NCBI GenBank assembly: GCA_014860115.1
Contig: JACZKK010000149.1
Coordinates: forward strand, 1 to 50,559
Reading direction: 5' to 3'
Length of the DNA: 50,559 nucleotides
Origin: Ignavibacteriaceae bacterium
GTDB lineage: Bacteria > Bacteroidota > Ignavibacteria > Ignavibacteriales > Ignavibacteriaceae
In this document: positions 1-9,343 of the stretch, piece after piece
How positions within the stretch are numbered: the first letter of the stretch is position 1
Layout: every line of letters begins with the position of its first letter
Position numbers and translations under genes: made by a program
Notes under the pieces: generated by a model
The model's input: the letters and a program-made list of their open reading frames with translations, nothing else
What the model was told of the DNA's origin: nothing
Database searches by the model: none

Positions 1-18
1 GGTAAACAAAGAAAAAAG

Positions 19-35
19 AATCCTCGTAGAGGATT
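19..35 (+). other. Short hairpin, possible end of an upstream transcript
   Basis: AATCCTC (19-25), loop GTA, GAGGATT (29-35) form a perfect 7-bp stem followed by an AT-rich stretch without a clear T-run. It could be a weak terminator of a gene left of the window. The first 40 bases are open in two plus frames but are too short to assign. Confidence 0.3.
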
Positions 36-40
36 TATAA

Positions 41-93
41 AATGAAATGGTTATCTAATTAACAATTTAACAATCCATAACTAGGAGGATGTA
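41..93 (+). repeat. Repeated 5' leader, copy 1
   Basis: The 50 or so bases before the first T9SS gene are nearly the same as those before the second T9SS gene (about 1568-1622) and before a dead start at 4510. The shared parts are an aaaatgaaatg-like block, ctaattaacaatttaacaa, ccataactaggag, and a strong AGGAGG (83-88) five bases before the ATG. Here the palindromic part seen in the other two copies is absent or lies beyond the left edge. Confidence 0.7.
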
Positions 94-1509
94 ATGAAAA
101 AAATAATTTACTCAGTGCTTTTCTTTTTGCTTACCACACAAATTTGTTTTGGGCAGTGGACACAAGTTGGGCTTAGTGGTGAAACCATCAAAGACATCGC
201 TGTGCAAAACCAAATTATGTTTGCTGTTACTGCTGATAGTTGTGATAGTTGGCAGCCAATGTTCGATCAGTGTCTTGGAAAGTTATATCGTTCCACTGAT
301 AATGGACTAAACTGGGCGATGTTAGTTGATTCTAATGTTGGTGATGTGGCAATATCAACATCAGGTAAGATATTCAAGATCGAGAAGGATAGTGGTTCTT
401 ATTTTGAATCTGCAAACCTGTATTACTCATTAGACAATGGGAATAATTGGATTTGGTCTGATATAGAATGGCAGTTAATTGATTCATTACTATATCCTGA
501 AGAACCAGAAAGAATAACTGTTAGCCCTGAGGGAATTATTTATTGCAATATTGTAGATGGGTATTCAGATTATGAACAAAAGATATCTTCTGTAAATGCT
601 GAACTTACTGAGGAGATGGAGATAGCCAAATGGCGGGATATAATAGCAAGATCGACTGATGATGGTGTTACCTGGTCAACACCTGGTAAAAGTGTTATAG
701 GTGGCGATGAATTTAATCTTAAAGCCAGCCTTGTTACTACCGTTGGTTTTAACTTTAGACCTAGCTTTGCTGGGCCCGACGAGTATTACTCTTATATACA
801 TATAAGTTCAGATTATGGGAATACCTGGAATTATCTTGGCAGTCCTTTAATATGGTACATCAAACCAATTCATATTTTAAGTCATTTTTCAAATGACAAT
901 ATTTTTGCTAATGCGGAAGATATCTTATACTTATCTACTGATACTTGTATTACCTGGACCCCAATAGCAACACTTAGTATTCAATCAGGCTTATGCTGGT
1001 CAAGCGGTTCATCAGAAGGAATGCTAATTGGAACAGAGGATTTAGGTGTCTTTGTATTTTCTGACGAAGGTGACAGCTTAGGTTCAAAAAACGAAGGACT
1101 AACAAATCTCAACATTCAAGCACTCACTCTCGATAACAACGGATATGTATATACGGGGACAGAAAATGGTGTTTGGAGAAGGCCTTTGTCTGAGATAGTT
1201 ACTTCAGTTGATGATGAACCAACTCAACCAACAGCATTTATTCTTGAGCAAAATTATCCCAATCCTTTCAATCCAAGTACAGTGATCAGATATCAGTTAC
1301 CAGTAAGTGGTGATGTAACACTTAAAGTTTACGACATTCTCGGCAACGAAGTGGCCACTTTGGTCAATGAATATAAAACTGCAGGTAAGTATGAAGTTGA
1401 GTTCAGTATTTATTCCGATAAAGGTCAGAATCTCAGTAGTGGAATATATTTCTACAAACTTCAAACTGGTGAATATACAGCAGTGAACAAAATGGTATTA
1501 CTGAGATAA
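94..1509 (+). CDS. Secreted Asp-box (BNR) repeat protein with T9SS sorting domain
   Basis: This 471-residue protein begins with a signal peptide (residues 1 to about 20, ending FGQ). It carries at least five Asp-box/BNR-like motifs of the S-x-D-x-G-x-x-W type (STDNGLNW, SLDNGNNW, STDDGVTW, SSDYGNTW and a degenerate STDTCITW), which predicts a beta-propeller like those of sialidases and photosystem II assembly proteins. Residues from about 385 hold the type IX secretion C-terminal sorting domain, starting at LEQNYPNPFNPST and ending KMVLLR. It should be exported, passed through the T9SS and anchored to or released from the surface. No catalytic residues were assigned, so substrate binding or adhesion is as likely as hydrolysis. 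The ATG has an AGGAGG at ideal spacing. Confidence 0.88.
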   Translation: MKKIIYSVLFFLLTTQICFGQWTQVGLSGETIKDIAVQNQIMFAVTADSCDSWQPMFDQCLGKLYRSTDNGLNWAMLVDSNVGDVAISTSGKIFKIEKDSGSYFESANLYYSLDNGNNWIWSDIEWQLIDSLLYPEEPERITVSPEGIIYCNIVDGYSDYEQKISSVNAELTEEMEIAKWRDIIARSTDDGVTWSTPGKSVIGGDEFNLKASLVTTVGFNFRPSFAGPDEYYSYIHISSDYGNTWNYLGSPLIWYIKPIHILSHFSNDNIFANAEDILYLSTDTCITWTPIATLSIQSGLCWSSGSSEGMLIGTEDLGVFVFSDEGDSLGSKNEGLTNLNIQALTLDNNGYVYTGTENGVWRRPLSEIVTSVDDEPTQPTAFILEQNYPNPFNPSTVIRYQLPVSGDVTLKVYDILGNEVATLVNEYKTAGKYEVEFSIYSDKGQNLSSGIYFYKLQTGEYTAVNKMVLLR

Positions 1510-1622
1510 TCAAATCACATTGTAGGGACACAATGTGTTGTGTCCCTACAAGGGCAATGTGAGATATGAAAATAAAATTGTTCTCTAACAAATTATTTAA
1601 CAACCATAAATAGGAGGTTCTT
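1508..1622 (+). repeat. Palindrome plus leader cassette, copy 2
   Basis: The whole gap between the two T9SS genes is one repeat unit that recurs at 4392-4509. It has a 14-bp perfect stem, TTGTAGGGACACAA (1520-1533) against TTGTGTCCCTACAA (1538-1551). An outer pair, CACATTG and CAATGTG (1516-1522, 1555-1561), gives an alternative or longer structure. It is followed by gatatgaaaat, a poorly conserved stretch, and the leader tttaacaaccataaataggagg that supplies the ribosome binding site of the next gene. No open frame of note lies in it. Confidence 0.85.
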
Positions 1623-4370
1623 ATGAAATCGTTCATTTTCAAATTGTTTTTGCTCATTACTTTTTTGTTTCTGAGCAGCGGTGATTTACTTGCCCAGGTA
1701 AACTGGATAAAGTATCCGGGTAATCCAGTTCTTACGGGTCAGCCCGGCACATGGTATGCGTATACTACGATGAATTCAGTATTATACAATGCTGATTCAT
1801 CCCGGTATGAAATGTGGTTTACAGCCGGTGCGCAGATTGGATATCCTTATACTATCGGCTTTGCCAGGTCATCTGACGGGATTTCCTGGAACGTGTATTC
1901 GCCTAATCCTGTTCTTACTCCAACTCCGGGAGAGTGGGATGCATATATGGTATTAGCGCCATATGTTTTAAGAGAGAACGGACAGTACAAAATGTGGTAT
2001 ACAGGATGTGCAACATCCTCAATTTTAAATAGAATTGGCTATGCAACTTCTCCGGATGGAATTAACTGGACAAAACACCAATCAAATCCGGTATTATTGC
2101 CAGGTACTGCACCGTGGGAGTCAGCTGCCGTAACTTATCCTTGTATTATGCCATATTCAAATGGTTATAAAATGTGGTACGGTGGATATAATGCAAATTT
2201 GTCAGTAACAGGTATTGGTTATGCTACATCACCGGATGGAATTACCTGGGAGAAATATGCAAATAATCCTGTTCTGTTGCCCGGTGCAAGCAGTCAATGG
2301 GATCATGTAGTGTTTGGCTCACGGGTATTATTCATAGACAACAACTATTATATGTTTTTCACTGGCGAGACCGTTGGTTACCAATCAGATAAAATTGGAT
2401 TGGCGACATCAACAGATGGATTAGTCTGGACAAAATATCCTTCAAATCCAGTTTTACAACCAACCCCAGGGCAATGGGATGGAGGTCGCACAAATTCAGG
2501 CTATGTTCTTTTGGATGCCGATACTCTCAAAATGTATTACTGTGGAATGACAGTTGGTAATACTAATATGCAATTAGGTTTGGCCACCTCCGCGTTTAGT
2601 CCTCCTATACTTCCCGGAACTTACACAGTGGGTACAGGTGGTAACTTCGCAACGATTCAAGATGCATTTACTAAACTTGAAACAGATGGAGTTTCAGGCA
2701 ATGTTACGCTTGAATTGATTGATGAACTTTACACAGCACCAACAGATTCATTTGGCTTAAAATTGAACGGCCCAATTCCCGGTGCCGGACCAAACAGCAG
2801 AGTCACTATTAAACCTGCTGAGAATAAGAATGTTACTATTCAAGGGAGCGCAAATTTTGTGTTGTGCTTAATTAACACTAACTATTTAACATTTGATGGT
2901 GTTTCTATAACAGGTCCAACCACACTAACAATTCGTGCTTTATATAATAATCAATATGTCCATAACAATGGACTTTGTTTTGTAAATAACTCGGACTATA
3001 ACATAGTTCGAAATACAACTTTTATAAATGAGTCATCTTTTAGGCTTGGTGTCGTACTGGGTTTTTTTTCTGATATAAACGTACAGGTTACACCCGATAA
3101 TAATCTTATTCAATCCAATTTTATAAAACAAGCTGGAATCGGAATTTGGGTTGGTACTCATCAACCTAACTTGCAGCCAATAGGCAACATTATTAAAGGT
3201 AACATTGTTGGATCGGAAACGGATAGTCTTATTAGCTGGGGAATTCAGGTTGAACGAAATCAAAATGCTCTCATCGAAGAAAATATTGTTGAGAAAATTA
3301 GGGGTGCCAGTGCAGAATTTGTTATTGCACACGGAATTAATTGCTACGGATGTTCAGAATCTACAATCCGGAATAATATTGTTCATAATGTTAATACGAG
3401 TTATAACAATGGTAGTATGGGTATAGGGTTAACAGGTGATGGTAACACTGTTGGAAATGGAAATCTAGTTTATAATAATATGGTGTACGATATAAATAGC
3501 TCCTCATCAGCATCATACAGTAACATTGGCGGAATTCATCTGGAGTATCAGAACAATACCAAAATTTATTATAATTCAGTTTACTTATCTGGTACAGGAG
3601 CCAATCATCAAGGTTCTGGTGCATTGTATATTTGGAATCCTGGGATGAATACTGAAGTAAAAAATAACATCTTTATTAATACAAGAGATGAAGGACAGTA
3701 CTGCGCTTCTGCAATATATTTGAGGACACAGAACACAGTTTTAAGTTCATCAGACTTCAATGTTCTTAATTATGAGCAAAATAATTACAACTGTCTGGTA
3801 AAATCTAATACCGGTAGTTATCATTCATTAGCTGAATGGCAAGCAACAGGTTATGATGTGAATAGCTATGTTGAAAGGCCTCCTTTTATTTCTTCGACTG
3901 ACCTGCATATTAGTGAAACAATTCCAACATATCTTGAATCAAGAGGAATTCCAATCACAGGTATAGATACAGATTTCGATGGAGATCAGCGGAATGCAGA
4001 TTCTACAGATATAGGCGCTGACGAATTTAATGGAATATATATACCTACCGGAATTGAAGATGAAATTGGAATTCCAACAGAATTTGCACTCGAGCAGAAT
4101 TACCCTAATCCCTTCAACCCAAGCACAAAAATAAAATACTCGGTTCCGCAAACATCACAAGTTCAAATTAAAGTCTTTGATGTATTAGGCAAGGAAATAG
4201 AAACATTAGTAAACGAAGAAAAACCTGCAGGCACTTATGAGATAGAGTTTAATACCTCATCGCTATCAGGCTCCGTTTCCGCCAAAGGTGGATACGCCTC
4301 TGGCGTATATTTCTATCAATTAAAGGCTGAAGAATTTATAGAAACGAAGAAAATGATTTTGCTGAAATAG
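1623..4370 (+). CDS. Secreted five-repeat glycosidase-like propeller plus beta-helix protein with T9SS sorting domain
   Basis: The 915-residue protein has a signal peptide (1 to about 25, LLAQ). Residues 26 to about 330 contain five repeats of about 60 residues that pair a W-x-x-Y-x-x-NPVL motif (YPGNPVL, YSPNPVL, HQSNPVL, YANNPVL, YPSNPVL) with IG(Y/F/L)A(T/R)S-DG-W. This is the pattern of five-bladed propeller glycosidases and phosphorylases (GH43/GH32/GH130-like). From about 333 to 790 the chain is rich in N, V and I with right-handed parallel beta-helix features (NNIV, NTTF, NNMVYDIN), as in pectate-lyase-like folds. The T9SS sorting domain runs from about 828 and ends KKMILLK. Its likely role is binding or cleaving a polysaccharide outside the cell. 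Catalytic acids could not be assigned. AGGAGG precedes the ATG. Confidence 0.85.
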   Translation: MKSFIFKLFLLITFLFLSSGDLLAQVNWIKYPGNPVLTGQPGTWYAYTTMNSVLYNADSSRYEMWFTAGAQIGYPYTIGFARSSDGISWNVYSPNPVLTPTPGEWDAYMVLAPYVLRENGQYKMWYTGCATSSILNRIGYATSPDGINWTKHQSNPVLLPGTAPWESAAVTYPCIMPYSNGYKMWYGGYNANLSVTGIGYATSPDGITWEKYANNPVLLPGASSQWDHVVFGSRVLFIDNNYYMFFTGETVGYQSDKIGLATSTDGLVWTKYPSNPVLQPTPGQWDGGRTNSGYVLLDADTLKMYYCGMTVGNTNMQLGLATSAFSPPILPGTYTVGTGGNFATIQDAFTKLETDGVSGNVTLELIDELYTAPTDSFGLKLNGPIPGAGPNSRVTIKPAENKNVTIQGSANFVLCLINTNYLTFDGVSITGPTTLTIRALYNNQYVHNNGLCFVNNSDYNIVRNTTFINESSFRLGVVLGFFSDINVQVTPDNNLIQSNFIKQAGIGIWVGTHQPNLQPIGNIIKGNIVGSETDSLISWGIQVERNQNALIEENIVEKIRGASAEFVIAHGINCYGCSESTIRNNIVHNVNTSYNNGSMGIGLTGDGNTVGNGNLVYNNMVYDINSSSSASYSNIGGIHLEYQNNTKIYYNSVYLSGTGANHQGSGALYIWNPGMNTEVKNNIFINTRDEGQYCASAIYLRTQNTVLSSSDFNVLNYEQNNYNCLVKSNTGSYHSLAEWQATGYDVNSYVERPPFISSTDLHISETIPTYLESRGIPITGIDTDFDGDQRNADSTDIGADEFNGIYIPTGIEDEIGIPTEFALEQNYPNPFNPSTKIKYSVPQTSQVQIKVFDVLGKEIETLVNEEKPAGTYEIEFNTSSLSGSVSAKGGYASGVYFYQLKAEEFIETKKMILLK
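4280..4305 (+). repeat. In-frame palindromic insert inside the sorting domain
   Basis: CGCCAAAGG (4280-4288) and CCTCTGGCG (4297-4305) form an inverted repeat with one mismatch, inside the coding sequence. It encodes SVSAKGGYA between SLSG and SGVYFYQL. The sorting domain of the gene upstream goes straight from NLSSG to IYFYKL, so about 11 residues look inserted. The flanks tcaggc and tctggc are near-duplicates. Confidence 0.5.
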
Positions 4371-4386
4371 CGACAAATGTCGTTAT
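4367..4386 (+). terminator. Hairpin overlapping the stop codon
   Basis: ATAGCGACA (4367-4375) and TGTCGTTAT (4378-4386) pair over nine positions with one G-U, around a two-base loop. The stem includes the TAG stop of the T9SS gene. There is no T-run, so termination is uncertain. Confidence 0.35.
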
Positions 4387-4391
4387 AGAAA

Positions 4392-4509
4392 ATAATCAAA
4401 TCACATTGTAGGGACACAATATATTGTGTCCCTACGAAGGCAATGTGAGATATGAAAATGAAATGATTTTCTAATTAAAAATTTAACAACCATAACTAGG
4501 AGATTAGAA
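4392..4509 (+). repeat. Palindrome plus leader cassette, copy 3
   Basis: This closely repeats copy 2. It begins aatcaaatcacattgtaggg and holds a perfect 28-base palindrome (4408-4435; half-site GTAGGGACACAATA), followed by the CAATGTGA arm (4441-4448). The leader aaaatgaaatgattttctaatta and the ribosome binding region ccataactaggag follow, leading to the ATG at 4510. The full cassette is present but there is no gene behind it. Confidence 0.85.
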
Positions 4510-4527
4510 ATGAAGAAAATGATTTGA
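4510..4527 (+). pseudogene. Stub of a third T9SS-type gene
   Basis: Behind a complete leader and ribosome binding site the frame reads M-K-K-M-I-stop. The bases resemble the signal-peptide start of the first gene (atgaaaaaaataattt). They also match, at 18 of 19 positions from 4507, the end of the preceding sorting domain (4341-4359, coding ETKKMI). Either the start of a third paralogue has decayed or a deletion has joined a leader to a sorting-domain tail. Confidence 0.35.
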
Positions 4528-4540
4528 TCAATAAAATAAT

Positions 4541-4612
4541 CCCTCCTTCATCCTCCCCTTTAGCAAAGGGGAGAAACGAGGTGGGGTTTGAAATAAAGCC
4601 CTCACCCTAAAA
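4541..4612. repeat. Dispersed short palindrome, copy A
   Basis: CTCCCCTTT (4553-4561), loop AGC, AAAGGGGAG (4565-4573) is a perfect 9-bp hairpin. It is followed by gaggtgggg and ccctcaccc. Hairpins of the same design, with a pyrimidine-rich arm, a 3-base loop and a trailing purine stretch, occur at 30062-30084, 30161-30181 and, less perfectly, 47302-47319. Confidence 0.6.
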
Positions 4613-4616
4613 AATT

Positions 4617-6311
4617 TTAAATATCTTTAGTAAAGAGCCTCACACCTTTTGATATGCTGAGATATGCTACAATAAATGATATCATTCCAAGTATTAAACT
4701 TGTATAAAGCAATTGAGAGAGCGAAGCAAAGCTTCCTTTATCCATTGCGTAAAAATAATTTGTCAAAGGTGCGAACAATAAAACAACTAGAAACACGAGA
4801 TAAATAATCGTAAATAGAAAAGTTAGTGAAGCTCCCTGAGATGAAGCAACTCTGATCGGATTCTTCTCTTTGTAATTAGCATACGCAGCACCCATACCAA
4901 AGTTTAATGATACCAGAGTAATTGTAACTAATGCAGTATTCAGTTGAGAAATTAAAGTTAACATAATTGAAAACTGGTAATTAGAAACAAAATTAAGTAG
5001 CTGTCCAATCACAAAGATGACTGAGAAGTAAATGAATAATCTCGTAAGCATCAGTTTCTTATAATTCAATGGGGCGCTTCTAATTTTCCAGATTGTTTCG
5101 CCTTCAAGACTGACAAGCGGGAAAATAAATCTCAATGACATTGAGGCAATCAAGAAAACATTGAACAGATAAATGATCAGGTATATTAGCGTTTTCAGGT
5201 AGATGTTGTATGCGTTCAAAATCATCACATCAATATTCGAGATGGACAGTATAAAAATTGTGATTAAGAACAGCATTATAATAAAATGAGTCCACTGGCT
5301 TGGCTCTCTTATAAATAAAAGCAGTTCACGCTTTACTAATGCCTCGCGTCTTGGTTTAAGTGATGATTTATTTTCAAAGGTGCAGGTCACTGTACCTTTA
5401 CTTTTTTTCTTGACTGAAAGTTCACCCGAAAGATTTAAGAATACCAGCCACGCTTTGTAAAACCATTTTTTGGCCAGGTAAAGAGAAAACAAGAAGAACA
5501 AAATCGAGACCACTATCAAAAGGTAAATATACCAGCCCGCAGCAATAAATCTTCCTGAAGAAATCCAGTATAGCGCATCTGCAACCCAATGATTTGGCAG
5601 CAGTTTGATTGCTGGGCTTTCCAGAAAACCAAAATAATTATTTATGTTAGGGAAGTATTCAAATACCTTTGTAACCAATTGAACTGGGCTGCTGAAGTTG
5701 TAAAATAATATAACGGCCGTCCCATAGGCTGAGGCTATTGTAACAAGCACTTTTTTAATCCCAAATGTTGCGGCAAACCTCATAATTACAAGAAGAGTTA
5801 TGGCTCCAAGAGTTCCTGCAATGAACATAAAAGGTAGTATTAAAAACACGACAGCTAATGGAATAAAATACCAGGGCAGTCCGAAGTATGAAGTGTAACC
5901 TGCTAATGCAGCACTCACCATAAGTAAAAGTGTTGAGGAACTGTAGAAGAAATTATCGAAAAATTTTATAAGAAATATTTTCGCAAATGAAATCGGCATT
6001 GTCAATAAGAAACCAACTTCCCTTGTTTTAAAAAATGTTGAGTATGAAACAACAATGTTCCCGATGTTAACAGTCATAAAAAAAATGAACAGCACAACAA
6101 AAACAAACCTGTGAAGCAGGAACATTCCAATTTTCACATCTTCCATCAGATAGTTAATGATGTTACGTGTGAAAAAGAAAATACCAATGGCGAAAAGAAG
6201 ATAAACTACTGATGCACTTAGTTGTTTGAGAAGAGACTTAAAATTGAGTTCATCCTGGAGCTTAATAAACGTGAGTATTTTGAATTTTAATATGTGAAGT
6301 AAAGGACTCAT
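4617..6311 (-). CDS. ABC exporter permease subunit
   Basis: This 564-residue polytopic protein has about ten to twelve hydrophobic segments and no ATPase motif. It follows directly on the ATPase gene: the TAA of that gene (6312-6314) is immediately followed by this ATG, so the two form one transporter. Length and layout fit the putative ABC exporter/ABC-2 type permease families. A cytosolic stretch rich in K and E (residues about 300-330) sits in the middle. The substrate is unknown. The assignment as permease is firm and the subfamily is tentative. Confidence 0.82.
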   Translation of the reverse strand: MSPLLHILKFKILTFIKLQDELNFKSLLKQLSASVVYLLFAIGIFFFTRNIINYLMEDVKIGMFLLHRFVFVVLFIFFMTVNIGNIVVSYSTFFKTREVGFLLTMPISFAKIFLIKFFDNFFYSSSTLLLMVSAALAGYTSYFGLPWYFIPLAVVFLILPFMFIAGTLGAITLLVIMRFAATFGIKKVLVTIASAYGTAVILFYNFSSPVQLVTKVFEYFPNINNYFGFLESPAIKLLPNHWVADALYWISSGRFIAAGWYIYLLIVVSILFFLFSLYLAKKWFYKAWLVFLNLSGELSVKKKSKGTVTCTFENKSSLKPRREALVKRELLLFIREPSQWTHFIIMLFLITIFILSISNIDVMILNAYNIYLKTLIYLIIYLFNVFLIASMSLRFIFPLVSLEGETIWKIRSAPLNYKKLMLTRLFIYFSVIFVIGQLLNFVSNYQFSIMLTLISQLNTALVTITLVSLNFGMGAAYANYKEKNPIRVASSQGASLTFLFTIIYLVFLVVLLFAPLTNYFYAMDKGSFASLSQLLYTSLILGMISFIVAYLSISKGVRLFTKDI

Positions 6312-7031
6312 TTATTTTGTCATTTGCAGGAATAACGATTCAAGGTTTTGATGATCTGTTCCTATAATCTCTTCAACCACTTCTTTTTTATCTTCAAATA
6401 TCATCTGACCGTCTTTAATCATTCCGATTCTCGAGCAAACTTCTTCCGCTACATTCAAGCTGTGAGTTGACATAAATATAGCAACACCTTCTGAAGCTTT
6501 CTGCTTTAAAACATTTTTGACAACCAGAGCACTCTGCGGATCGAGCCCAACCATCGGTTCATCCACAACAAGTAAATTCGGATTATGCAGCAGTGCAGAG
6601 GCAATTGCAATTCTTTGTTTCATCCCTTGAGAATATTCTTCTGTTCTCTTATCTACCCATTGCTCGATTTTTAGCTGGTCGATAGTCTCATCAATTTTAT
6701 TTTTCAACTTGTATTTTTCAATTTTATACAGTCCACCGCAGAAAAACAGAAACTCTTTACCAGTCAGTTTTTCATAAAGGAAAGGCTGGTCAGGTATATA
6801 ACCAATAAGTTTTTTAGCTTCTATATGATTTTTTTGAATATCATATCCGCCAATTTGAACAGTTCCATTGGTAGGTGCATACAGGCCTGTAATCATTTTA
6901 ATAGTGGTAGTTTTTCCGGCTCCATTTTGACCAAGAAACCCGAAAAAATCACCTGCATTAATTTCAAGGTTGATATTATTTACAGCGGTAAAAGTGCCAA
7001 ATTTCTTTGTAAGGTTGGTTAATTTGAGCAT
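6312..7031 (-). CDS. ABC transporter ATP-binding subunit
   Basis: The 239-residue ATPase has Walker A GQNGAGKTT (about 34-42), a Q-loop near 84, signature YSQGMKQR (about 133), Walker B NLLVVDEP followed by GLDPQ, and a switch histidine in MSTHS. Together with the permease whose gene follows without a gap, it makes an ABC exporter of the ABC-2 kind. The pair lies downstream of groEL but is separated from it by a strong terminator, so it has its own transcript. The signature is SQGM rather than LSGG, which is common in this subfamily. Confidence 0.92.
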   Translation of the reverse strand: MLKLTNLTKKFGTFTAVNNINLEINAGDFFGFLGQNGAGKTTTIKMITGLYAPTNGTVQIGGYDIQKNHIEAKKLIGYIPDQPFLYEKLTGKEFLFFCGGLYKIEKYKLKNKIDETIDQLKIEQWVDKRTEEYSQGMKQRIAIASALLHNPNLLVVDEPMVGLDPQSALVVKNVLKQKASEGVAIFMSTHSLNVAEEVCSRIGMIKDGQMIFEDKKEVVEEIIGTDHQNLESLFLQMTK

Positions 7032-7128
7032 TAGGTTCTTATTTACGTGATATTTGGTGAATATATTGGTTTAATATCTTTTCAAGTGCTAAGATTCAAC
7101 AAAACTTAGACCAAAAGCGGATTGGTTT

Positions 7129-7160
7129 AAAAAAAAAGAAGGCGGGCATCAGCCCGCCTT
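7129..7160 (-). terminator. Rho-independent terminator of groESL
   Basis: Read on the minus strand, AAGGCGGGC, loop TGAT, GCCCGCCTT is a perfect 9-bp GC-rich stem (7139-7160). C and then nine T follow (7129-7137). It lies 25 bases after the groEL stop. Confidence 0.93.
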
Positions 7161-7184
7161 GAATTAACCCCAAATGGGATTGGT

Positions 7185-8822
<1,638 letters not shown>

Positions 8823-8853
8823 TTACCTTTATTTGTTATCGATTTATAATTAG

Positions 8854-9150
8854 TTAAGGAACAATTGCGAAGATATCGCTCTCTCGCATGATGAGATACT
8901 CTTCGCCGTCTATTGTTACTTCGGTTCCGCTGTACTTTCCATAAAGAACTTTGTCACCAACTTTTACTGTCATCTTCACTACTTCACCGTTGTCAGCAAC
9001 TTTGCCAGGTCCGGCGGCAACTACTGTTCCTTCAACAGGCTTTTCTTTCGCTGTGTCAGGAAGAATGATTCCCCCTTTAGTTTTTTCTTCAGCTTCTGCG
9101 GGTTGAACAACAACCCTGTCAGCTAATGGATTGAGTTTTAATTTTGCCAT
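8854..9150 (-). CDS. groES: Co-chaperonin GroES (10 kDa)
   Basis: The 98-residue lid of the GroEL chamber shows the typical start [10 protein letters not shown], the mobile loop [18 protein letters not shown] (about 21-38), the [15 protein letters not shown] core, and the end [11 protein letters not shown]. It is the first gene of the groESL operon. AGGAG lies a few bases before the ATG. A CIRCE operator and a promoter are directly upstream. Confidence 0.99.
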   Translation of the reverse strand: MAKLKLNPLADRVVVQPAEAEEKTKGGIILPDTAKEKPVEGTVVAAGPGKVADNGEVVKMTVKVGDKVLYGKYSGTEVTIDGEEYLIMRESDIFAIVP

Positions 9151-9181
9151 ATTTTACTCCTAATTTGTTTAATTGATTTAA

Positions 9182-9208
9182 TTAGCACTCTATAAAAGCG
9201 AGTGCTAA
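9182..9208 (-). promoter_or_regulatory. CIRCE operator (HrcA binding site)
   Basis: TTAGCACTC (9182-9190), nine bases, GAGTGCTAA (9200-9208) is an exact match to the CIRCE consensus. It overlaps the expected transcription start of groESL and predicts repression by HrcA, whose gene is not in the window. Confidence 0.97.
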
Positions 9209-9235
9209 AATAAAGGTATACTGCTTCTTTGTCAA
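9205..9235 (-). promoter_or_regulatory. groESL promoter
   Basis: On the minus strand TTGACA (9230-9235), a 17-base spacer, then TATTTT (9207-9212). Extended to TATTTTAG (9205-9212) the second box also matches 7 of 8 positions of the form TAnnTTTG. The operator overlaps it. Confidence 0.8.
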
Positions 9236-9300
9236 GGTCAGAAAAATTAGAATATTGGCTGAATTAAGCATTTTTAATGTGAAATTAGACTGCACAGTTT

Positions 9301-9308
9301 TATATTTG
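9301..9308 (+). promoter_or_regulatory. Possible TAnnTTTG promoter box
   Basis: TATATTTG lies 36 bases before the TTG start of the CPBP-family gene. The upstream element at the expected distance (TGTGAA) is weak. Confidence 0.35.
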
Positions 9309-9343
9309 TCCTGACCACATTTCAAATCTTTAAAATAGAACTC

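Noticed and set aside
42-62. Short leader peptide frame (M-K-W-L-S-N-stop) in the first repeated leader
   Set aside because: The corresponding position in the third leader reads M-K-stop and in the second has no ATG, so it is not conserved.
1433-1657. 74-codon minus-strand frame across the palindromic cassette between the T9SS genes
   Set aside because: It overlaps both T9SS coding ends and the repeat. It has no ribosome binding site and its sequence is low-complexity; it exists only because the region is AT-rich.
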